A stretch of 64,000 bases of DNA, taken from NCBI GenBank assembly GCA_036362985.1, contig JAYGXS010000008.1, positions 6,339,280 to 6,403,279 on the forward strand. Direction: 5' to 3'. Origin of the DNA: Ligula intestinalis. Taxonomy: Eukaryota > Platyhelminthes > Cestoda > Diphyllobothriidea > Diphyllobothriidae. Shown piece by piece: positions 9,890 through 22,079 of the stretch. The position numbers and the translations under genes were made by a program. The notes beneath the pieces were generated by a model. The model ran no database searches and was not told the origin of the DNA. It saw nothing but the letters and a program-made list of their open reading frames with translations. Within the stretch, counting starts at the first letter, position 1; each line of letters starts with the position of its first letter.

Positions 9890-10790
9890 AATACAATGAG
9901 GCGGAGAATCGCTTCGGGTACACCCAAATCCCCCAGCTCCTATAGTACTGTCTCAAGACGTACTTTACCTTCAACGGAACTATCAACGAGCAGGTGATGG
10001 GCACGCTCATGGGCTCACCCATTTCCAGACTCATATCAGAGACGGTCCTGTAGCGGTTGGCAGTGCTAGTTTTCCCACACCACAGACCGAAATTCTGGGA
10101 TCGGTATGTGGACGAAAACTTCGTTTTAATTGAGCGGTATCAGGTGTTGGCATTCAAAGAACGCCTAAACGCCGTCCTTCCGGACATTCAGTTTACGATG
10201 GAGGACGAAGAAAGCGACCAGATGGCCTTCCTGGATATCCTCGTTTGCCGCAAAAACGGTGGTGGCCTAAAAACTAAATTGTTCAGGAAAGCAATCAACA
10301 ACATGAAAGTCCTCAACTGCAACAGAAACCACCCAATCGGTCACAAAAGCAGCTGCGTAAGCGCGCTGTACCGGCCCGTTGAGACGCATTGCAGCGAAGT
10401 GGAAGACAAAGTTACCGAATTACAACAACTTCGACGGGTACTTAAGAATGAATGGTTACCCGCGCATTTTGTCAACCAATGCATGCGCAAACGAGAGAAG
10501 AAGCCACATCCAACTGGCCCCGAAAGTTTGGCGAGCTCTTTCATGCGTGAAGAATGTATCGGAAGCAGTCCGCCGCCTACTCACCCCACTTGGAGTTGCG
10601 CACAGGCCAGAAGCAACCATCAGCCGCCGGGTCATGAGGCCGAAAGACCCACTGCCACCGCAGGAAACGCCTGGAGTAGTTTACCGGATCTGGTGCAGTT
10701 GTGGACAAAGCAACTACGTCGGAGAAACCGAGATTAATCCTGGCACAAATGGCCGAGTACGCAGCAGTGGAGCAGAGGAAGGACGCTAAT
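9890..10790 (+). pseudogene. Penelope-like element: reverse transcriptase C half plus GIY-YIG
   Basis: The frame around 9980 reads QVMGTLMGSPIS, the PLE motif B region. An in-frame TAG follows at 10051, then RPKFWDRYVDENFVLIER, where the second motif C aspartate is replaced (VDE for VDD). Next come FTMEDEESDQMAFLDILVC and the thumb to about 10440. The frame then shifts by one, and the connector (VAHRPEATISRRVMRPKDPL) and the GIY-YIG start (GVVYRIWCSCGQSNYVGETE) continue to about 10735. The element is truncated within the endonuclease. One stop, one frameshift and a lost catalytic residue make it inactive. It is the longest PLE piece in the window. Confidence 0.87.
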
Positions 10791-10989
10791 TTCCACGGAC
10801 CCGGATTGAGACCTTTGTGAAGTAACAATATAAAAACCTCTTAAAGCTCACTTTGTTTACAATTTGTATTACCGGTCGTATAACATTTGTTGATAAAAGG
10901 TTTGATTTTACTCCAACCAGACGCTTTCTTTTGTAAATGTTTGCGCCACTCCATGGTCTCATGGAGTATCCAATGTCCCTTCTACTGTT

Positions 10990-11520
10990 TTCCGTTATGG
11001 GTTGTCCCGAAGTTTTTTGCTTAATAAAATAATATATATTTAACTTTTAACCTTACATGGTAATTTTCTTTGACTTTTAGGACAGCTTCGACCCTGCTTG
11101 GCATCGAATGAATGAGCTTGTGGAGGATCTCCAAGGCGATCTATCTCCTGCCACCTAACAGAGTTTCAGCAACAGTAGTAGGAGCAGCCTGACCATAGAT
11201 TTTAAATTGGACTCAATTGAGGGCTACTTGCTAGTCACATGTCTTTCCTCTAGAAATATTCAGTTTTCTCTGACAGCTACCTCTAGGTCTCCGGGGCATG
11301 TCGAGAACGTTTATTTCCTAATTTCAAACTGCTCACAGCACTTTATTCCAACCTTTAGAACTAACTTCGCTTGAGAATCTCCTGTCTATAATTTTCAGCA
11401 TTCACTTGCTTACCCTGTGGTACAATTCGGACGTCAGGAAGCCCTTCAAAGAACATTTCTTCCCATACCACCACTTTAGGGCTTAACTTTCGAACTTTAA
11501 CATTCTCAGCCATGTTACCA
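10990..11520 (-). pseudogene. mariner/Tc1-type transposase remnant
   Basis: Minus-strand frames read VVVWEEMFFEGLPDVRIVPQ and VNAENYRQEILK, then a degraded SPQLSPI (for the usual NSPDLNP), and finally EILHKLIHSMPSRVEAVLKV. The last is the C-terminal signature of mariner transposases. About 20 bases beyond the coding end the plus strand reads GGGTTGTCCCGAAGTTTTTT, a typical mariner terminal repeat, preceded by TA. The N-terminal half and the other terminal repeat are not seen. Several stops separate the segments. This is the only DNA transposon I recognise here. Confidence 0.75.
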
Positions 11521-11524
11521 CTTG

Positions 11525-12555
11525 TAATGAATAGAACGATTACTATGGCGGTTTATCGAAAAAAAAGCATTTATACCCTTTGACGTATCGGGATTAACAT
11601 TTTACGCTTTGCATAGTTTACTAGAACTTAATTTGTGCTTTCGTTGTACTACTATAAGGTCGTGGTTTTTGCTTGCATCCCTGATATCGTCTTGCTTCTG
11701 TGAGTTCCTAATAGAGTGCATAATTTTAAATGATGCTTCACGAAGTCGTTAATAACACACGAAATCCAATAACTTTTTATTCCCAGCAGCATACATGTCA
11801 GCCGCCAACATGCACTATACTCATGAGTAAATAGCTGCTGTCATTCAGTAGCGACGAGGAAATACCTAAACATTATTTCGCTGACTCCGTCTCTAGTGGG
11901 GGTTCTAACCAGAGAGGTTGATTTTTCGTGCATTAAGAAGGGACTGGTGGTAACCGCATCCAGTCTACTTATTCGTAGGCCTACCTTTTTGCGCGAAAAC
12001 ACATTTAAAAAATGAGCATGCTTGTGGTCTCCGATTTATTTAATCTGGCAGGGCGCTGTTAACATATTTTTAAGTGTGCATCTTCCATGCATGCTATGAT
12101 AAGTTTCAAAACTGATACGAATTTTTAGAGAGCGCGTTTGGTTCTCGTATCAAAGTTATACGTTTTGCACACACAGCGTGTCTGTGGTTGCTAACTCAGA
12201 TCGAATTTTGGCGCCGGTCATTTAAAAGTGCAAAGTGAAGATAATAAACCCATGTGGACTTGCAAGAAGTCAATAGGAATGATTTCTGATAATACTCACG
12301 TGAGGTTTTTTTGACGACACACTAAAGAAGAGAAAAGGAGCACTTTTTGGAAAAGCATTACAGCGAGCAAACGGAAGCATACGTATCTCTGTTAGCGATG
12401 TCACTATCTTTGCAAGGCATTATAGAGGCGAGATATCACGTTCTCCAACTTAGGTTCAACTGCCTTCCAATACAGTAAATCATTTTTGGGCAATTATCAA
12501 ATGCTCTTGCTTGTTCGGACACACGAACTCCAAAGGCAGTTTAAATGACTGATTG
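11525..12555. other. No recognisable gene
   Basis: Mixed-composition intergenic DNA with short frames only. The missing 5' part of the mariner element may once have lain here, but I cannot trace it. Confidence 0.4.
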
Positions 12556-12559
12556 ACAT

Positions 12560-12935
12560 TTATGAAGTTGGTTTGGCAGATTTAGTTAATTTAGTTGACC
12601 CAATTGTGAAAAAACTAGCGGCGTTCGGCGGGATTCGAACCCGCATAGGAGAGTGACCTTTTAGCCAAGCCAACGCTCTACCTACTTGAGCTACAAATGT
12701 CGCGCTTCACACCGTGAGTTTTAACACACTTGGATCGATATTACCCGCCCAACTTTGCCCCTTTCATGGAATCCACCAATGCGGGACAGCAAGTTGACTG
12801 TCCAAGCAGGATTTCCTAAGCAATCATCTAGAATCCACCAGAATGACTATAAGGCTAACGTAATTATTAAGTTTGTTTGGCTGATATAGTTAATTTAGTT
12901 GACCCAATTGTGAAAAAACTCGCGGCATTCCTAAT
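12560..12935 (-). mobile_element. tRNA-derived short element (SINE-A), full copy plus a truncated second copy
   Basis: Minus strand: a conserved body (GATTGCTTAGGAAATCC and GGACAGTC..TTGC blocks, 12870 to 12720) leads into a tRNA-like head with box A TGTAGCTCAAGTAGG and a perfect T-arm, GCGGG-TTCGAAT-CCCGC (12628-12644). A tail with CACAATTGGGTCAACT follows. 12871-12935 repeats only that tail. The head lacks a clean acceptor stem and has extra bases in the variable region, so it is not a working tRNA. Related copies occur at 15, 35, 36, 41 and 42 kb. Confidence 0.75.
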
Positions 12936-15160
12936 GATCTTTGAGCATTCCTATGAAAAGTTGATGATGCAGCCATTGGCTCCTTGAACTGGCAGTCCGA
13001 TGGGCAGCTAACAGAATGCAAAGTTCATTTTGAAAAGAGTAAAATGGGATTGTTGAGACAAGAGCTTTATTCACCTGGCATTTTGAAATCCGTCGCGTAT
13101 TTTTCCTCAAAGACAATGAAAGAAAAGGCTTGTTCATAGAAAGCGATTTGTGGTATTTGGGGGATACAATAGCTACTACATACCCACAACAATTAATGGC
13201 TCACACTATCGAGAATAATTTCCCGGTTGTTGGCTCATCGTTTGATGACGGGCGTGTGGGCCGTGAACTGCTGAAATGTCATCATGATGACTGCTCAACC
13301 ACCTGGTCCCCCAGCATTTAAGTGAGATGACGCATTGATCTACATGCTCCCTAAGTAACCAACTGCTTTGCCCAAAATGAGCTGGGCTGGGCAGGCTGGG
13401 GACCCGTGAACCATAACTCAAATAACTCGCGACTAAAACAATTTTCCCCTGCTGCGAGCATTTTGGCCTCATCAAATTTTGATGTGTATCTCGTCGAACT
13501 ACAATTGCCCGTACTGCTGCCGAGTTTTCACCAATTCGCGCCTTGATAAATCTTCCAAGTTTTTCGACGTAGTTGCTGTACCCGTACTTATCGGCAAAAG
13601 GGAGGAGGTGTTAATTGTCCAACGTATGCAGTAGCGTACAGACTGATTCTTATAACTAACAAAATTCCCTGTGTATGCAGTAACCGTTTCTGCCATTGTT
13701 ACTGATAAAATATCCGCAGTGGATTTTGAAACGTCATGCGATCAAAATGATTGTCCTAGAAACAACATCAGCTTATCCTCTTTCTGCTTTCATATCAAAT
13801 CTGCGAGGCAATTTGCAATGTGAGGCATATGACATTCTTGTCCTAATGTTCGCACCTGCTTCGGTTTCCTTACTCTCTGTGACTCGTATTTTCACATTTA
13901 TTAACCGTTTATTCTCTCCACTTTGTACTTTTAAATGACGGATGGCATAATTCCAGCTGAGTAGGAAACCACAGGCACGCCATGTATAAGGACTGCCTCG
14001 TATGAAAAAGGTAAGGTTTTTTATATGAGGACCAAACGTGCTCTCTAAAATCGCATATAAATTGTGCAAATTAACATTGCTTACGTGCAAAGTGTGACCT
14101 TTTAAATATTTTTACCGTGCCCTGCCAGATTAACGCAATCGAAGACTACGAGCACGCTCACATTTTTAAATTGTTTTCACGCCGGAAGGCAGGCCTACGA
14201 ACAACTAGACCAAAAGTGGTTAGCGTCATTTTTTTCCTAAATGGAATAAATTCGCCAAACATTAATCGCTCGAGTTACAGCCCCCACTGGCGAGCGAGTA
14301 AGCGAACCTTGGTAATTGGGTAGCTAGCTTTAACCACGACCTGGTTGGCGCCAACTTAATTTCCCCTTTCTTCCTATAGACTGAATTAATGCACTTTACT
14401 TAACACTGAACTATTATCCTGGCTGTTATATACTTATATTCCGTGGAATTCAATCCGCTGTACGCTTCTACCTGGAAGCTGACTCATGAAGCGACGAGAT
14501 GGATGGGAAAAAACTGCCGCTAATTTTTTTGAATTCAATACTGTTTAAGCTTGTTTTTCATTCTTATCGGGGCACAATTCCTTCAAATGTCAATATTGCC
14601 GAATCAAACGACTAGAAAAAAGCATGATTGCAAGGATCATTTCGACGTCATGTAACATTAAGAACGAAAATATATCAAATATTTTATTTGAAATGCAAAT
14701 GCGTGCAAATTATTCAGACAAATCAGTCTGTTCTTAGGACGTTCACATCTGTAAATATTTCAATTAAGCAGTAAATGCGCGTTTTTTGCCTATAATTCTG
14801 GTCATAAATCACACGGTCCAAACGTCGTCCTGACCTGACGTAGGATGGATGGCTTCTTCATATGTCTAGTTGAAGAGGTAAAAGAACAATTTTAATGGAA
14901 GGCAAATATAGAGCGCTTTCAAGGCCATCAAAAAATAAATATGTGAGCATGTACACGCATATGCTTATTTGCGACAAATTTGAGCGATCCTTCATGCTAG
15001 GAAACAGTCTTACATGCCCTGACACGTGACTGCTGACTTAGAGCTATACACCCTTTAAGGACCTTCAAACCAGAAATGGAACGGCTCTGTGGAGTAGTGT
15101 TTGGTACATAAAAAAACTAGGTTCAATGAGATCAGTCAGATTCAGCAGATTCCACTTTAG
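12936..15160. other. No recognisable gene
   Basis: AT-rich. Frames of up to about 105 codons exist but have no motif, no upstream splice signals I trust, and no repeat partner in the window. Confidence 0.4.
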
Positions 15161-15164
15161 TAGG

Positions 15165-15415
15165 CAGTTTTTTTGGCAGGTTTGAAGAGTTCCTTTGACG
15201 CAATTCTGAAAACCTTCGCGGCCTCGATGGTACTCGAACTCATGCTAGAAACGCTCTCACCATCTGAGCTACGATGCCCAACCATGAGCCGTGGGTTTTA
15301 TCACAGTTGTGTCAATTTACCCATCCAGCCTACTGAAATGCCCCAATTCGGATACAGTTAGTTGACTGCCCAAGCAGGACTCCCTAAGTAATCAATCCAG
15401 AATCTAACAGGCACA
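15165..15415 (-). mobile_element. SINE-A copy, diverged
   Basis: Minus strand: body block GATTACTTAGGGAGTCC, then GGGCAGTCAACTAACTG, then a tRNA-like head (CATCGTAGCTCAGATGGTGAG) with an eroded box B, and the tail. It is clearly older than the 12.6 and 36 kb copies. Confidence 0.65.
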
Positions 15416-15419
15416 ATTA

Positions 15420-16640
15420 CTTGTGAGAAACTCTGCGACCTCAGTGGGAAACAGTTTTGATTCTAATCTCACAATAAATCCGTGAATTTGCCGCAGACTT
15501 CTATGATCATTACCAGTGTGTGCTAAATACTGTAGATGTAGCAGTTAAGCCAAGTGCTTGAGAATAATTTCCTTCCTCATAAGCAGCTTTAAGCAAGGTT
15601 GAATACCATTTAAACCAAGGCACTATTTTGCAGGCAAGATCAAATAAAACAAGTGTAGACCTTAGGATTTATTGGATTCATTTAATTTCGCAACAGCTTC
15701 TCAACTGCATCTTGTCTTTGCATGAGTTTTATGAGGAATAGAACGGACAAAAGTTTGAATTTCCACAGAATGACATGGCATAACAGCAAAAAGCTAAGTG
15801 TACTGTAAATAATGAACAGGTGAAGGACGCTGCATTAAATCAGCGTACAGGAAGAGAAGGGGGAGTTGAGTTAACGAAAATCAAGTTGGGATTAACAATA
15901 AGTGCCCAAATGCCAGGGTAATCAGAGGTTGCCCACATAGTCTAGCTACTTGCATAAGTCGGGCCTGAACAATTCTTCGAAAATCTGTTTTGACATCGAC
16001 AATATGATCGCTGTCAAGCAGATACTTAGTACTTATGCACCTTCATACTCTATAGTCCTGCTTCAACAGCAAGTCTTAATAAGTCTCACAGTAAAGCGGG
16101 TAAAGGATGCCTTGCTGTTGAACGCCATTTCAAATTGTGTATAGGCATCCATGTGTACTTGCGGGTAAAAGTACATTAGGGCGTGCACAAGGGCAACTGG
16201 TAGTCAGGGCCACTGAACACTTGCCTAACCGGCTTTTCCAAATTAAAGGCTACCCTACTTGAAAGCGGCGGAGACATGGCAGTTGAAACCCGACCTATAC
16301 AATCAGCTCAACCATTTGGTCAACCTCCAATTACCCTGGTAATCGGGTACTAAATTGTAATTCCAACATTATTTTCGTTAACTGCCTACGCCCCCTTTCC
16401 TTCCTACATGCTGATTTAATACAACGTCCTTCATCTGCTCAGTATTAACAGTGAAATAAGAAGCTTGCTGTTATGCCATGTCCTTATATGAAAATTCTAA
16501 CTAATTTGTGTTCTTTTCCTTACTAAACTCATGCAACGACAGGGTGTAGTTGAGAAGCTGTAGTAAAATTTAATGAAGTCAATAAATCCTGCTATATAAG
16601 CTTGTTTTAAATTTGTACTAAGGAATAATTTCTTCAAACA
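15420..16640. other. No recognisable gene; possible downstream part of the minus-strand gene
   Basis: If the minus-strand gene at 16709-17244 has a further 3' exon it should lie here. I could not find one by similarity to the candidate at 54244-54312. Confidence 0.35.
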
Positions 16641-16708
16641 TCAGCTTAGTAATTCGGTAAGTATTGTTTAACAAGCATAATAATACAATACAAAACATAA
16701 GATTTTAC

Positions 16709-17244
16709 CGGGACTTGGCTAGAGATCTGTTTCAGATATTTCGATGTCTCCTTGGCGATGACGAACATGACTGATATAAGAATAACGCAGAAGACGATAA
16801 GAATACATCCCATGGCTATCAGTGCATAGGATGCCCGAGCCAAAGTGCTGTAAATAAAAATGATAATTTACACATCATGCATTACAGCCTATTTAAATCA
16901 GTCGTTGCAGTAGCTTGAAATGTCAGCAAAATATGACTTAACCTGATTGAAAATCTGGATTTTTTTTACCATTTTGAAATAAAGAAATAACAGCTGCATA
17001 ACGCGAAAGGTTGACAGATCTTGAATAAATTAAATTACCTCTCATTAGGGCAGACGTTGTCAGCTTCTTGGACACACTCTTCCGCTCTGAGTTTAAGCGC
17101 GCGCAAATGGTAAGTTCCTAGGCCAAGCAAGAGGATTCCGCAGACAAAGAGAATGCCATTGGTGACCTCACAACTGATGTACAGTTTGGGCGATAAAAAT
17201 ATTCGCTCCTTTGAAGGCGAATTGCTGTTATTTGCATTGGTCAT
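16709..17244 (-). CDS. Two-transmembrane protein, paralogue A (two exons, 3' end open)
   Basis: Exon 1 codes from ATG 17244 to 17039; the donor is AG|GTAATTT. Exon 2 runs 16847-16709, with acceptor TTTATTTACAG and donor CCG|GTAAAA. Together they give 115 codons: a polar N-terminus of about 28 residues, membrane segment 1 (NGILFVCGILLLGLGTYHL), a short loop with two cysteines (ECVQEADNVC), and membrane segment 2 (LIAMGCILIVFCVILISVM) ending in AKETSKYL. A splice acceptor (GATATTTCAG) lies six bases upstream of the ATG, so the 5' untranslated region is probably on an earlier exon. The layout resembles the first half of a tetraspanin, but the large loop and segments 3-4 are not seen. Function unknown; probably a plasma or internal membrane protein. 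It pairs with 52957-53508. Confidence 0.72.
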
Positions 17245-17269
17245 GGGATCCTGAAATATCAGTAACAAA

Positions 17270-17560
17270 TAAAGTAAGTTCCGTAAATATTCCCATTGTT
17301 CATTTAAAAAGTCAGTTTCTGTCAAACATATGCTTCCAGCAACTCGTCATCCGGCCAAACCTTTGATCTCGCCTACCCGCGCAAACTGACATATTCCACA
17401 GTTGCCAATCGGCGCCCATGTTAGACAGTTTTTGATTTTTCTACACATGCAAAGTTGAATTGTTCTGTACAGCTTTCTTTTTGCCCTGCAAATATTTGGC
17501 CTGATGATTAGTTGCTGAAAACAAATGTTTGCCAGAAACTGACTTTTCAAAATAAAGTAA
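17270..17560. repeat. Imperfect inverted repeat just upstream of paralogue A
   Basis: 17270-17345 (minus) and 17505-17560 (plus) share a core close to TGTTTGCCAGAAACTGACTT. The right part, 17360-17560, matches 33780-33990 in reverse orientation, and 45660-45750 carries another diverged copy. The left arm ends about 20 bases from the exon 1 acceptor. Confidence 0.6.
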
Positions 17561-19285
17561 GGTTTTGCAAAAGGTACTTTTTCGAAGCTACTAGTTTGCA
17601 CATAAAAGTTATGAAATCAAATCCAGCTCTAAAAAAAGATTGAATAATGAAATTGACAGTGAAGGGATGTGACCATTTATCTGAAGTGACTATGCATAAC
17701 CTTGATATAGGACACAACTTTGCATGGGAATAAACCACGCGTCGTTGGATTTCGTCCAATCAAAAAAGGCCGATAATTTCCTGAGGCCGTGCACTCCGAT
17801 GATTCATGCATCAACCGACATATCGAACTGGATGGAATATACAAATATTTCAACGGACGATGGATCAGGCCAGAGCCAATCAATACGGAATAACGTTTAC
17901 CGCAACTGCATATTATCTTGCAGGCCGATTGACTCGCAATTACCCCCCTGAATGACGTAAATTACAGTTACCAATTAGTAATTACGCTAGTAAGACTGCT
18001 AATTGTCCACCATGGACTGACGAAAATTGCTCACACTAAACGGGTATATAATTGTACCAGCAATTTTGAAATCTTTATCCTTCGTTGCGCATCTTTGCAT
18101 GTTTGACGACAACCTGGGGATTAATAAAGTTACCCTATTTTCCCAAAGAACGCCTTCGTTCAAATTAAATTTCTTGGGATGTCTGCCTTCCAATTTATGG
18201 TAAGAGAAGTTGAATGGAATTTGAGAAAAATTAATGTGTGCACTGAGTCATCACTCAAACTGGGAGAATAAAAACATCGATGAGGAATTCAGAGCTCTTA
18301 AACAAGATCAACAATTTGCACATATTTGAGCAACAGATAGCGTAAGGTTTTGAACATAGAGACGTGCGCTTGACGAACTGCTGATTTTCATATAATACTT
18401 ATCACACAAATTCATCTTCACACAAAAGAGAATAGTAGTACTTGAATGGAAAATGCGAATCAGTAAAGTACGCACTTACTCATGCTTTGCAGTTGGATAA
18501 ATGAACATAAACATGCAGATGGAAAATATATTTGAGCACTTACTGGGAAGGTCGCGTTGTCCAGCTGTCGCTGCTCTCTTTCGCCTGTGGCATAACTGCG
18601 GCTGCAGCTATTTATTTATCTAGTTTAATGGGGATCACGCTCTAGAAAGCATGTACAATAGTGTGGCATTTCAAGGTCGACCTGACGCGAAACCAGTAGC
18701 ACGCTCAGCTTTCATGCTAATAGGACGAGCACGCATGGACTTGCCACTTATATTTCAGCATTAGGTTTTTGCAATACTGCTGAATTATCCAACGCCGATA
18801 GGTTCCACCTGTGTGGGGAATAATTGTTTTTGTTGTTGAATGTAATGCATCTGTTTAGTTTTTTCGCAAATCCTGTCTGCAAACCTCGAAAAGCATCACA
18901 GCATTACTTATTGGAACCATACATTTCGCGACTGCTCATCAGCTGCGTCCTCGCGCTGCATAAGATGAGTAACGAAGGTGAGAATACAACAACAGGAGAA
19001 CAGGGCTCCTCTAGACCCCCAAAAATGCTTCCGAGTACTTGTTCAGGCACGAATAACTCGTACCTTGTGCTACCTGGAGGCCACCTACATACGGCGGTCC
19101 AAACCTGACCTGTGTAAGCAGTTGGGGCATCTAGTGAACCTAACTTTGCCACAGTAACATCCGGCTCCCTGATTCACACCTCCTTGCTATAACTTTTTTC
19201 CTCTACCTCACTGTCCACAGTGTTTCACTTGCTTACGTACTAATTAGACTAATTTACTCAATTTACATAATGGCCTTCCTAACCT
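17561..19285. other. No recognisable gene
   Basis: Upstream flank of paralogue A. Its 5' untranslated exon and promoter probably lie here, but nothing I can point to shows them. Frames are short and unconserved. Confidence 0.4.
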
Positions 19286-19289
19286 GTTT

Positions 19290-19450
19290 CTATGACCTCT
19301 TTTGTATGAATTCAGTTTTTTGTATTCTCTCATTCGTTACTCACTTTATGCAGCGAGAGGAAGCAGCTGATGAGCACTCAAGAAATTAATGGTTCCAATA
19401 AATTATGTTGTTTACGCAATCTTCAAATTTGCACCTGGGAAGAGATGCTT
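19290..19450 (+). repeat. Dispersed repeat shared with 31900-32070 (inverted)
   Basis: Shared blocks TTTATGCAGCGA, CTGATGAG/CTGATGCG, GAAATTTATGGT-like, TCTTCAAATTTG and ACCTGGGAA occur in order on the plus strand here and the minus strand there. It lies just upstream of a CR1 3' end. Confidence 0.6.
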
Positions 19451-19544
19451 CATAAGCTAATTTCCTTGTCGCATTTCCTAGTGGTGAGTATTTTCTGCAT
19501 TTTCTGATATTTGTGCCATTTCGCCTAATATGCGTGTTTTTCCC

Positions 19545-20270
19545 ACATGTTAAAAGTAATTACCTGGAACTCAAACTGCGTGTGACTGGGGCAAGATTGA
19601 ACACACGAAAATGCTTCTTCTGTAAGAGGGTAATCCAGACATGGAATGCTCTGGCCGCATACATTGTCATGTCCCCATCTGTGGACGCGTATAAGATGCA
19701 GTTGGACAAGCAAAAAAGACGTTCTCCATAATGACGCTAGACTAATTACATTACCACCCGTCAGCAAGTAAGATTTGCCACTAGACTTCTCTGGCAGAAA
19801 TAACCTTTTTTTTAAAAAACATGATGCTCGCTACTTTTCAGTTATAGGTTTGTTTAGAAAAACGATTGATCCCGTGCTCCGTCATCTGGTCGGCAGACCC
19901 GGTAACCAGCAAGGGCGTATGATGAGCGCATCTCCGACAATCGGTGATGTTCTCGTGGCCACCGCGATCTTCTCCTCGTGTGACCATAAGAATAATAAAC
20001 AACCGCGATGGCCTCCCCCTGACATGATTCAAACACTTTTAGCAGCAGGGTTATCCGATTTTCACATACCCTTCGCCTCCCCCCCCCCCACCAGCGACAG
20101 TTGTTCTCCTTAAAATCTCACAAGTGGCATCAAAAGTAGACTCATGAAAAATGCCTAAGGAGTTTTTTTACTGCCCGCCACATGTTTTGCATCATAGTAA
20201 TGTACAAAGGGGGAGTTCAAAGGTAGTTACCTATATTTCCTTAATAAAACTGAACTAAACTGAATAGCTG
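19545..20270 (+). pseudogene. CR1-type element, C-terminal end and 3' untranslated region
   Basis: The frame reads LRVTGARLNTRKCFFCKRVIQTWNALAAYIV, matching the C-terminal LKVTGARLDARKHFFSKRVV of the intact CR1 at 60 kb. The 3' region carries the cytosine tract (20081 on), the GCGACAGTTGTTCTCCTTAA block, an AATAAA at about 20240, and a terminal short repeat close to ACTGAACTAAACTGAA. Everything upstream of the last 70 codons is missing, as expected for 5' truncation. Confidence 0.78.
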
Positions 20271-20559
20271 AGGTGATACGCATTCCGAGGTGAAAAAGGA
20301 AGGCTCGTCGAAAAAGAGAGATTTACTCGCGAATTTTCAAGCGGATAGCACCGACCCCTTATACGAGAAAATAAAAACGGGAGACGTGAGTTTACCACAC
20401 TGGTGTTTAAGCGCGCAGACAGATAGAAAAGCAGACGATCTTACGAGGCGGAGGCATGCCGCGTTTTGTGGTGATGTCTGACATGAGGCGAGGTGATTTG
20501 AGACTCAAGCGTGGCGCACTGTGTCGTGCTCATGAGAGAAGGAAATGGTGCCTATGTGA

Positions 20560-20930
20560 CGTTTAGCGTGTTCAAGCATGCATTTGCAGCTGCTAATGCT
20601 TAGGTGGACGCCAGTCGATCCACCTTGATCGGAGGGCCTCGTACTGAACGTCAAGGTCAACATGCCTGTTTATGCTGATCACATTGGAGTAACAGGCTTC
20701 AAAGCTATTCCATGCTTGTCAAGTGTTAGTAATCGCGACCACTTCAGTGGCGTCCCAATTGAAGCGTTGACCACATTTAAGAAGGTTCGTAAGCATACGA
20801 GATAAGGGATCCTGGTGGCAGATAGTCGGTTTCTGTTCGTAAATGCGAGTCCAAAGTGTTCGACCCGTATGATTAATGTCAACACAACGACAGTTTAATC
20901 AAGGGATACGGTTAAAGACGTTGTTTTGAT
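20560..20930 (-). pseudogene. Penelope-like element, GIY-YIG C-terminal remnant
   Basis: The minus frame reads HTGRTLWTRIYEQKP, HQDPLSRMLTNLLKCGQRF, WDATEVVAITN, then after a stop WNSFEACYSNVISINRHVDLDVQYEALRSRW. This matches the second half of the PLE endonuclease and its tail in the copies at 3.5 and 39.6 kb. The Cys cluster at the start is partly kept (NCRCVDINHTG). No reverse transcriptase is attached. Confidence 0.72.
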
Positions 20931-21069
20931 ATTTTTTGGAAATGGGATCCTTTGTTGAGACTAGCTCGTGCTAAAGTGGACTTTACGAAGACCCACCGAT
21001 ATGGTTCTCGAAGTCTGCGAACAGCTAATCACAGTTGCCGCGACAAATAGCAAGCCTGTAGGCGTGAAT

Positions 21070-21296
21070 TATTTTATCTGCTCACTGGACTGACTGCTGT
21101 CAAACCAGCACTTGGACCCAGCTGGCTCTCCTAGCTGGTCGTATGCTTTCCAAGTCAAACGTATTGTCATCTATTCTTCGTTCCTCTGTGTACACAATAT
21201 ACTGTTCCTAACATTCTGGCCTCAGCCGACTTCTCTAATGAGTAAAAAAGTCTGAAGATCGAAGTTGCTAAGGTTTAACTTACTCAACCCCCTGCG
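21070..21296 (+). repeat. 3' half of a gypsy-type LTR
   Basis: It shares GACTGACTGCTGTCAAACC, TGTGTACACAATA, GGCC..GCCGACTTCTCT and the terminal CCCCCTGCGAT with the solo LTR at 30512-30931. The 5' half is missing. Confidence 0.68.
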
Positions 21297-21369
21297 ATTC
21301 CTTTATTCGGGATAATGATAGGCGTAGACAGGACACCGGTTTGTGGGCGATGCAAATACGAAACTGATC

Positions 21370-21765
21370 AGGTCAGGTCAGGTTTTATTGAGGGAAATAT
21401 AGGTAATTACCTTTGAACTCCCTATTGGTACAGTTTTTTCAATGCATTTGATCTGCAGAACATTTCAGATCAGTGGCGTTGCCAGAAATTTGAGGGCCAA
21501 CAGTGAAAAACTCCTTAGGCATTGTTCAGAAGTCTAGGGGTTTAAATGCCATTTGAGAGATTTAAGGAGAAAAACTGTCGCCATTTAAGTTGTCTGGCGA
21601 TTGCTTCACAATCTTCTTGCATATAGAAGAAGACTGCTATATTGCGGACTTTACAAGCCTAAATTTTCAGCAAAAATGGCTCCATTCACGGAGTGCAGAT
21701 GGTAAGGTAAATAAAGGGTCATTTTTAAAGGAGAAAGGTAAAAGGTCATGTAATACTCACAAGTC
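21370..21765 (-). mobile_element. CR1-type 3' end fragments
   Basis: 21370-21600 carries, on the minus strand, the GGCGACAGTTTTTCTCCTTAA block, the CACTGTTGGCCC region, and a CCTGACCTGACCTGATC tail after AATAAAA. 21665-21765 matches 27880-27965 (TGGCTCCATTCAC..., AAAGGTCA), the 3' flank of the other non-LTR relic at 27840-28830. Neither part codes. Confidence 0.55.
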
Positions 21766-22079
21766 AAGTTTTTCACGACATTCACATTATTTATGGAGAC
21801 ATCGCCTTTCACCTTCTCCATTTCCGCTTCTTCACACGCTTTTTTCTTCGTGTTGTCATCCTACGGAGAATTGTCGATGTTGGTGAATTGCATATGCGAC
21901 AGATTGGCCGCATTTGACAAAAACTGGGTTGGTGATATGCTGTAGATAAAATAACTTGGTTTCGTTCATTTAAAAAGGTAGCAGTGTACTGTAGATATGA
22001 CCTCATGATGACAAATGCAGACAAACAAAGCAGAGGATTAGAGAGGATGGTATAGGATCATAATTTCCCACGTGAATGG

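Noticed and set aside
12617..12701. tRNA gene with a perfect T-arm
   Set aside because: The acceptor stem does not pair and the sequence is embedded in the SINE-A body and tail.
19365..19400. Hammerhead at CTGATGAGCACTCAAGAAAT
   Set aside because: The core halves match but no stem II can form, and the partner copy at 31985-32020 changes the core to CTGATGC.
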